From assembly GCA_002393195.1 (NCBI GenBank), contig DGIK01000024.1, positions 1 to 19,411 on the forward strand: DNA of 19,411 nucleotides. Reading direction: 5' to 3'. Positions 14,479 to 19,411 of this stretch are shown one piece after another (positions within the stretch are counted from its first letter, which is position 1; each line of letters begins with the position of its first letter). The notes under the pieces are model-generated. The model was not told where the DNA came from and ran no database searches. It saw only the letters and a program-made list of their open reading frames with translations. This DNA is from Bacteroidales bacterium UBA3824 (GTDB taxonomy: Bacteria; Bacteroidota; Bacteroidia; Bacteroidales; UBA3824). The position numbers and the translations under genes were made by a program.

Positions 14479-15174
14479 TCACTCGCTGTCGGCAAGCGAA
14501 ATAAGTTTTTCGAGGTGGATTTCCACGGCGTCGAGGCAATGCACGGGGCAGTTGTCGGGATTGAGGATTAGCGGGAGTTCGGTGCAGCCGAGGATTACGG
14601 CTTCGATGCCGTGCGTTTGTTTCATTTTGTTGATGATTGCAACAAATTCGCGCAATGTTGACTCCTTGACGATGCCGAGTTCGAGTTCCTCCAATATCCT
14701 TTTGGCGATGAGGTCGCGGTCATCTTTCTCAGGGACAATGACTTCGATACCATTGTCGCGCAGGTCTTTTTTCATATAATCCTGTTCCATCGTGAAAATG
14801 GTGCCAATGAGCGCGACTTTTTTGAAATTGTTGGCAACCGCTTTTTCGCAGACCGCTTTGGGAATGCTGACGAGCGGAAGGGGACATTTTTTTTGCAATT
14901 CGTCAAACACAACGTGCATCGTAACAGCCGTGAGCGACACGACCTCCGCGCCGCTTTTGATGAGGTTGTTAATCTTTTCGGCAAGGTAATCCACGAGCAT
15001 ATCGTACTTGCCGTCAGTTACATAACTCCACACACGGCGAAAATTAACGCTCTCAATCACGATGTCGGGCATCGCCTTTCCGTTGGTAAGCGAGTCGATT
15101 CTCGAATTGAGTGCCTTGTAATACATCAAAGTCGATTCGGGGCCAGTGCCGCCAACAAGTCCAATTTTTTTCAT
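14479..15174 (-). CDS. Aspartate/glutamate racemase family protein with altered active site
   Basis: 231 residues. MKKIGLVGGTGPEST at the start and LGCTELPLIL near the end (Cys197) place it in the cofactor-independent Asp/Glu racemase family, which interconverts L and D forms using two acid/base residues. The second, Cys197, is present. The first site, normally C-N-T-x-H (Thr83 in the E. coli L-Asp/Glu racemase as I recall it), reads T82-A83-V84-T85-M86-H87, so the usual Cys/Thr is Ala. Activity may be lost or changed, or Thr82 may substitute. Length and spacing otherwise match the E. coli enzyme closely. It converges with the TPR regulator (1-bp gap) and lies downstream of the DUF805 gene on the same strand, separated by a terminator. 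The substrate is uncertain. Confidence 0.85.
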   Translation of the reverse strand: MKKIGLVGGTGPESTLMYYKALNSRIDSLTNGKAMPDIVIESVNFRRVWSYVTDGKYDMLVDYLAEKINNLIKSGAEVVSLTAVTMHVVFDELQKKCPLPLVSIPKAVCEKAVANNFKKVALIGTIFTMEQDYMKKDLRDNGIEVIVPEKDDRDLIAKRILEELELGIVKESTLREFVAIINKMKQTHGIEAVILGCTELPLILNPDNCPVHCLDAVEIHLEKLISLADSE

Positions 15175-15192
15175 TATTGATCAAATTAATAT

Positions 15193-15233
15193 TAAGAAAA
15201 ACAGCATACACCTTTCATTGATATATGCTGTTT
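15193..15233 (-). terminator. Rho-independent terminator after the DUF805 gene
   Basis: A perfect 10-bp stem, AAACAGCATA (15199-15208) with TATGCTGTTT (15224-15233), encloses a 15-nt loop. Read on the minus strand it is followed by TTTTCTTA, fitting an intrinsic terminator 27 bp after the DUF805 stop codon. It separates that gene from the racemase gene. Confidence 0.8.
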
Positions 15234-15259
15234 GTTGTAATGTTGTTTGTGAGGAAATC

Positions 15260-15622
15260 TTAGTTGATGCCTTTCGGGTTAGGACCGTACTCATTTGTGC
15301 CTGGCTGGCTGTCTAAGCAGTAGAAGACAAGCAAAATGATTGCACCTACAAGTGGAATTAAGCCGATTAACATAAACCAGCCACTTTTGCCAGTGTCGTG
15401 CAGACGCCTTACGCCAAGGCTGAGGCCAGGCAGAAGCAGCGCGAGAGTGTAGATAATACTTACTGCGTTTGCTGCCGTTTGAGATATAAGTCCCATCACA
15501 ATGCCGAGAACCAGAGACACAACAAAATTGAATAGGACAAACATCCAATACTCCTTGCGGCGCGCTCTTCCATTGAAGTCGGCGTAGTGATTTGTAATCA
15601 CATCAAGAAAATGTTCTTTCAT
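15260..15622 (-). CDS. DUF805 family inner-membrane protein
   Basis: A 120-residue membrane protein of the DUF805 (YhaH-like) family. It begins with the family's N-terminal pattern, HYADFNGRARRKEYWMFVLFNF, then has hydrophobic segments at about 28-47, 50-68 and 84-105, with the conserved loop GVRRLHDTGKSGWF between the second and third. The C-terminal tail, SQPGTNEYGPNPKG, is also typical of the family. Its function is unknown; it is probably an integral inner-membrane protein. Length is normal for the family. It has its own terminator downstream, and a hairpin at 15696-15734 separates it from ddh. Confidence 0.92.
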   Translation of the reverse strand: MKEHFLDVITNHYADFNGRARRKEYWMFVLFNFVVSLVLGIVMGLISQTAANAVSIIYTLALLLPGLSLGVRRLHDTGKSGWFMLIGLIPLVGAIILLVFYCLDSQPGTNEYGPNPKGIN

Positions 15623-15695
15623 TTTTTTGAATTTTGGTTTGACAATATGTTAACTTTTTTATTTTTTTTAACAAATTTTATGCCAACCTTAACAT

Positions 15696-15734
15696 TAATC
15701 CCGAAAACAGACAAGATGTCAGTTTCCGGGATTA
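15696..15734 (-). terminator. Long hairpin downstream of ddh
   Basis: Two 18-nt arms (15696-15713 and 15717-15734) pair at 16 of 18 positions around a 3-nt loop; the outer eight pairs, TAATCCCG/CGGGATTA, are perfect. It lies 24 bp past the ddh stop codon on the minus strand. No long T run follows, so it may be a weak terminator, an RNA-stabilising hairpin or a protein-binding palindrome. Confidence 0.6.
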
Positions 15735-15757
15735 TTAATAATGCATTGTGTGTCGGA

Positions 15758-16663
15758 TTACACTGTGTGTAGGATAAACTCTTCCAAATCGATGTCAACC
15801 AAGTCGTAGGGTGCAATCTGCGGCAGTGTGTAACAGCCGGGCTGTTGCTTAACCACTGCGCGGGCGCACGACGCCAATACCTGACCAGTGAGGGCGGGGT
15901 TGTTGATTTGCATTGTGAATTGGAAACGTTGGTTCTGAGTCTCGCCGCTCACGCCCTTGCGCTCCAAAAGTACGCCGTGACCCATATCGCGGAGGTCGTT
16001 GACGTTGCTTACTTGGTGAACGTGGGTGTCATCGTGGCAGAAATAAGAATCGGACTTAATGGCAGATTCTACTGTCTTGAAGTCTGCGCCGTCTTCGAGT
16101 TGCACGTAAACATCGCGCCTGTGAACGCCTGTGCCGAGGGGAATAGTCATTGAGAGCGCGTCTTTGACACCTGCCTTGCTGCGGGCTACCACCGAATGAC
16201 CCATGCTCATGCCGGGACCAAAGTTGGTGTAACTGATGCCCTTGGGAGCCATACCGAGGAGCAAAGTGCGGATTACGGAGTCTGTGCCGGGGTCCCAACC
16301 TGCCGAAATGATAGCCTTTGCGCCCGACTTTTTGCCGGCGGCGTCGAGGGTCTTGTAGAGGTTGAGGATGCTCTCGCCGTGGATGTCGAAACTATCGACG
16401 GTGCAGATGCCCTTTTCGATGAGTGCTTTTGCGGCTTTGGGGATTTCGCGGGATGGCAATGCGAGGATTGCAACGTCCACTTTTCCGAGTTCGTCGATGT
16501 TGGCTACCACTTTCACGCCTTCCAATTCGGGCGACTTCTTGCCGAGCGATTCAGCGCGGCGTACAACTCCCACAAGTTCAAGGTCTTTCGATGCCTTGAC
16601 GGCTTGGAGCGAATACTTTCCAATGTTGCCATATCCAACGATGGCTACTTTTACTTTTGTCAT
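15758..16663 (-). CDS. ddh: meso-Diaminopimelate dehydrogenase
   Basis: A 301-residue enzyme that reductively aminates L-2-amino-6-oxopimelate (tetrahydrodipicolinate, ring-opened) to meso-diaminopimelate with NADPH and ammonia, a one-step branch of lysine and murein precursor synthesis. The Rossmann motif VGYGNIGKYS (9-18) is at the N-terminus, followed by VVRRAES, LALPSREIP, VDSFDIH, SAGWDPGTDSV (120-130) and NFGPGMSMGHSVVAR (147-161), all hallmark segments of Ddh. Length is slightly below that of the Corynebacterium enzyme but usual for Bacteroidetes. The start ATG begins directly at the Rossmann strand. A probable promoter lies at 16707-16738. It is divergent from ATPase 3 and appears monocistronic. 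Confidence 0.95.
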   Translation of the reverse strand: MTKVKVAIVGYGNIGKYSLQAVKASKDLELVGVVRRAESLGKKSPELEGVKVVANIDELGKVDVAILALPSREIPKAAKALIEKGICTVDSFDIHGESILNLYKTLDAAGKKSGAKAIISAGWDPGTDSVIRTLLLGMAPKGISYTNFGPGMSMGHSVVARSKAGVKDALSMTIPLGTGVHRRDVYVQLEDGADFKTVESAIKSDSYFCHDDTHVHQVSNVNDLRDMGHGVLLERKGVSGETQNQRFQFTMQINNPALTGQVLASCARAVVKQQPGCYTLPQIAPYDLVDIDLEEFILHTV

Positions 16664-16706
16664 TTTCTGTATAGAGTTTTATACGTTAATTGCAATTTTC
16701 AGGCGG

Positions 16707-16738
16707 CTAAGATATGATTTTTTTCGCGTAGATTCAAA
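16707..16738 (-). promoter_or_regulatory. Probable ddh promoter
   Basis: On the minus strand, TTTG (16738-16735), a 20-bp spacer and TATCTTAG (16714-16707) fit the Bacteroidetes promoter with one mismatch in the -7 box (TTAG for TTTG), about 44 bp upstream of the start codon. Confidence 0.45.
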
Positions 16739-16801
16739 AAAATTATAAATATATAAGTGTTTTTCGTATGGAAGTCACGTCTTTTCCTCCGTCGTTTTTT
16801 T

Positions 16802-16887
16802 ATGCAATTTCACTTTTCAAAAGTAAATTTGCATAAAAAATTCTCAAAAAAGTTATGTAATTTCACTTTTAAAAAGTAAATTTGCAT
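16802..16887. repeat. Two 33-bp palindromes over the ATPase 3 promoter
   Basis: Two near-identical 33-bp palindromes lie at 16802-16834 and 16855-16887, each with 16-bp arms around one central base. Their core is ACTTTT-N-AAAAGT, running into TAAATTTGCAT. The TAAATTTG in each right arm (16824-16831 and 16877-16884) matches the Bacteroidetes -7 box, so the palindromes cover the promoter. The second ends 14 bp before the start codon. Centre-to-centre spacing is 53 bp, about five helical turns. Confidence 0.85.
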
Positions 16888-16901
16888 AAAATTTTTGCAT
16901 C

Positions 16902-18059
16902 ATGATAGAAAGAACGATTAAAAACAAAGTGCAACAATTGTTGCAGAAATACCCTGTGGTAACGCTCACTGGACCGCGACAGTCGGGCAAATCGACGTTG
17001 TTGCGCAACACTTTTGCCGATTATGACTACGTGTCTTTGGAAGACCCAGACAACCGCTCCTTCGCTTTGGACGATCCGAAGGGTTTTTTGAAGTCATATC
17101 CCGACAAGACAATCATCGACGAGGCGCAGAAAGTACCCAAGCTGTTCTCATACATTCAGACGCATACAGATACTGTTGGCAACACTGGCATGTACATACT
17201 TGCAGGGTCGCAGAATTTCCTACTGATGGAAGCTATCGGTCAATCGTTGGCGGGCAGGACTGCCGTCTTGAAACTACTGCCTCTTTCCGTATCAGAATTG
17301 AGCGTCGCCAAGGCGGAGACAGACGACATAGACACCAAAATTTTCAAAGGCGCGTACCCCCGTCTATACGACAAGGACATTATGCCTAATGATTTTTACC
17401 CATATTACATACAGACATACGTAGAGCGTGACGTAAGGCAGGTAAAAAACATTGGCGACCTTAGCGCGTTTGTAAAATTCATCAAACTTTGCGCTGGACG
17501 CATTGGTCAAGTGCTTAACGTCTCGTCGCTCGCCGGAGATTGTGGCATTTCGGTCTCCGCCGCCAATTCGTGGCTTTCTGTGCTGGAGACGGGCTATGTA
17601 TGTTTCTTGTTGCAACCCGACTTCAACAATTTTACAAAACGCGTCGTCAAAAGCCCAAAACTCTATTTCTATGACACTGGACTCGCGTGTTCGCTGCTCG
17701 GCATAACATCTGCCCAGCAAGTTGCCACACACTATCTAAAAGGTGGTTTGTTTGAGAATTTGGTGATTTCTGAAACCATCAAAAAGTACTACAACCAAGG
17801 CATCGAACCCGACTTGCGGTATTTTCGTGACAGCAACGGACTCGAAATCGACCTCCTCGACTACACCAACGGGCAGAAGAACATTTACGAAATCAAGTCT
17901 GGCTCAACGTTTTCAACCGACTATTTCAAAGGCATCATCAAGTATTCCGAAATTTCTGGTGTAAGTGCCGACCAATGTACCGTAATCTACAATGGTGGCA
18001 AAAAAATGGAAACATCAAATGGTCGTGTCGTCAACTTCTTCGATATGTTTGCGTCATAA
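16902..18059 (+). CDS. AAA ATPase with DUF4143 C-terminal nuclease-fold domain (ATPase 3)
   Basis: A 385-residue protein of the canonical AAA_14/DUF4143 kind: Walker A GPRQSGKS (24-31), Walker B TIIDEAQ (70-76), sensor-like LAGSQN (100-105), a winged-helix-like segment (about 203-240, VLNVSSLAGDCGISVSAANSWL), the DUF4143 hallmark KLYFYDTGLACSLLGI (253-268) and GGLFENLVISE (281-291), and a C-terminal LEIDLL...IYEIKSGS (314-335) with the E-x-D and E-x-K residues of a PD-(D/E)XK fold. All motifs appear intact. It is divergent from ddh, and its promoter is overlaid by two private palindromes. Downstream lies the groES regulatory region, with no clear terminator. The biological role of the family is not established. 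Confidence 0.92.
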   Translation: MIERTIKNKVQQLLQKYPVVTLTGPRQSGKSTLLRNTFADYDYVSLEDPDNRSFALDDPKGFLKSYPDKTIIDEAQKVPKLFSYIQTHTDTVGNTGMYILAGSQNFLLMEAIGQSLAGRTAVLKLLPLSVSELSVAKAETDDIDTKIFKGAYPRLYDKDIMPNDFYPYYIQTYVERDVRQVKNIGDLSAFVKFIKLCAGRIGQVLNVSSLAGDCGISVSAANSWLSVLETGYVCFLLQPDFNNFTKRVVKSPKLYFYDTGLACSLLGITSAQQVATHYLKGGLFENLVISETIKKYYNQGIEPDLRYFRDSNGLEIDLLDYTNGQKNIYEIKSGSTFSTDYFKGIIKYSEISGVSADQCTVIYNGGKKMETSNGRVVNFFDMFAS

Positions 18060-18082
18060 TTGACACAATATTACTGATTTCT

Positions 18083-18140
18083 CTGCCACCCTGTCAGTCA
18101 TCACTGCCAAAACTGCCGTCATTGTCAGTAAAATTCTGCC
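18083..18140 (+). promoter_or_regulatory. Repeated CTGCC / TGTCAGT motifs upstream of groES
   Basis: The unit CTGCC, 4-5 bp, TGTCAGT, 5-6 bp, CTGCC occurs twice (18083-18108 and 18113-18140), so equivalent motifs lie 30-32 bp apart, about three helical turns. It sits just upstream of a TTGGCAC element at 18161 and looks like a binding region for an activator of groESL. No CIRCE element is present. Confidence 0.5.
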
Positions 18141-18160
18141 AAAAAACACCTAAAAATCCT

Positions 18161-18176
18161 TTGGCACGGAATATGA
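18161..18176 (+). promoter_or_regulatory. Possible sigma-54-like promoter of groESL
   Basis: TTGGCAC (18161-18167) matches the -24 element TGGCAC. At the right distance, the -12 element reads ATGA instead of TTGC, so the usually invariant GC is only half kept. The groES start lies about 70 bp downstream. No TAnnTTTG box is seen in this intergenic region, which makes an alternative sigma factor plausible but unproven. Confidence 0.35.
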
Positions 18177-18244
18177 AACCGATGTAAGTGCCAAGCGAAA
18201 GGTTGGCAAACATACAGACAACAAATTATTAAAACACATAAAAA

Positions 18245-18520
18245 ATGGCATTGAACATTAAACCTCTTGGCGCAAGAGTAGTAATCAAAGCGCAGGAAGC
18301 CGAGACTGTTACAAAGTCTGGCATCTTCATTCCGGATTCAGCAAAAGAGAAGCCCCTCCGTGGCGAAGTGATGGCAGCCGGCAACGGCACCAAAGACGAG
18401 GCAATGGAACTCAAAGTGGGCGACGTGGTACTCTACGGCAAGTACGCCGGCACAAAAATCGAATATGACGGACAGGAGTACCTCATTATGAACCAGAGCG
18501 ACGTTCTCGCTATCATCTAA
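18245..18520 (+). CDS. groES: Co-chaperonin GroES (Hsp10)
   Basis: A 91-residue co-chaperonin that caps the GroEL ring and encloses the folding chamber. The N-terminal LNIKPLGARVVIKAQEAE strand, the mobile loop with GIFIPDSAKEKP (about 25-36; the I-F-I tripeptide that docks on GroEL), the roof-loop region around AAGNG and the C-terminal YLIMNQSDVLAII are all typical, and length is normal for the Bacteroidetes form. It starts at MALNIKPL, in the usual place. It is followed after 38 bp by groEL in the same direction, forming the standard groESL operon. Repeated CTGCC/TGTCAGT motifs and a TTGGCAC element lie upstream. Confidence 0.97.
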   Translation: MALNIKPLGARVVIKAQEAETVTKSGIFIPDSAKEKPLRGEVMAAGNGTKDEAMELKVGDVVLYGKYAGTKIEYDGQEYLIMNQSDVLAII

Positions 18521-18525
18521 TCTAA

Positions 18526-19411
<886 letters not shown>

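Noticed and set aside
18060..18244. CIRCE element (GCACTC-N9-GAGTGC) for HrcA control of groESL
   Set aside because: No such inverted repeat is present in the intergenic region.

Overview
The window looks like a chromosomal segment from a member of the Bacteroidales. Several promoters match the Bacteroidetes pattern (TTG or TTTG, 19-20 bases, then TAnnTTTG), and starts lack Shine-Dalgarno sequences. There is an outer-membrane beta-barrel receptor of the Bacteroidetes type with a DEKER-like tail, a meso-diaminopimelate dehydrogenase, a TPR/transmembrane/HTH regulator of a Bacteroidetes design, and several AAA ATPases with nuclease-like C-termini that are often multiplied in these genomes. All identifications come from reading motifs, without database searches.

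Layout. Positions 1-444 hold a tandem ACT-domain protein. Positions 452-1899 hold a DUF4143-type ATPase gene on the minus strand, bracketed by two copies of a 55-bp inverted-repeat module. Positions 2021-2347 hold a strong promoter followed by a run of hairpins ending in a terminator: a probable structured RNA or leader in front of a small XRE-type HTH gene (2395-2625). A paired direct repeat and a textbook promoter then drive a two-gene operon (2760-5110): a protein with a HEPN-like RHSLAH motif, overlapping by ATGA with a secreted trypsin-like protease. A second DUF4143-type ATPase (5123-6319, minus) is separated from an S66 LD-carboxypeptidase (6581-7618, plus) by five copies of a 16-bp palindrome at an exact 33-bp period. 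Next on the minus strand are a DUF1703-type ATPase/PD-(D/E)XK protein, a glycerate kinase, and a TonB-receptor-like outer-membrane protein split by a frameshift. The last is divergent from a lipoprotein-like TPR regulator. After these come an aspartate/glutamate racemase family protein with an altered active site, a DUF805 membrane protein and Ddh (all minus). A third DUF4143 ATPase (plus) has its own palindromes over its promoter. groES and the 5' part of groEL close the window.

Working picture. The metabolic genes are ordinary. The accessory content is the interesting part. All three DUF4143-type ATPases carry a private palindromic repeat at their 5' end, with a different sequence each time but the same T-rich/A-rich architecture, and with an exact 33-bp spacing in two of the three. 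This suggests self-recognition, probably autoregulation, by the winged-helix region these proteins appear to carry. The RNA leader, XRE gene and HEPN/protease operon form a second compact accessory module.
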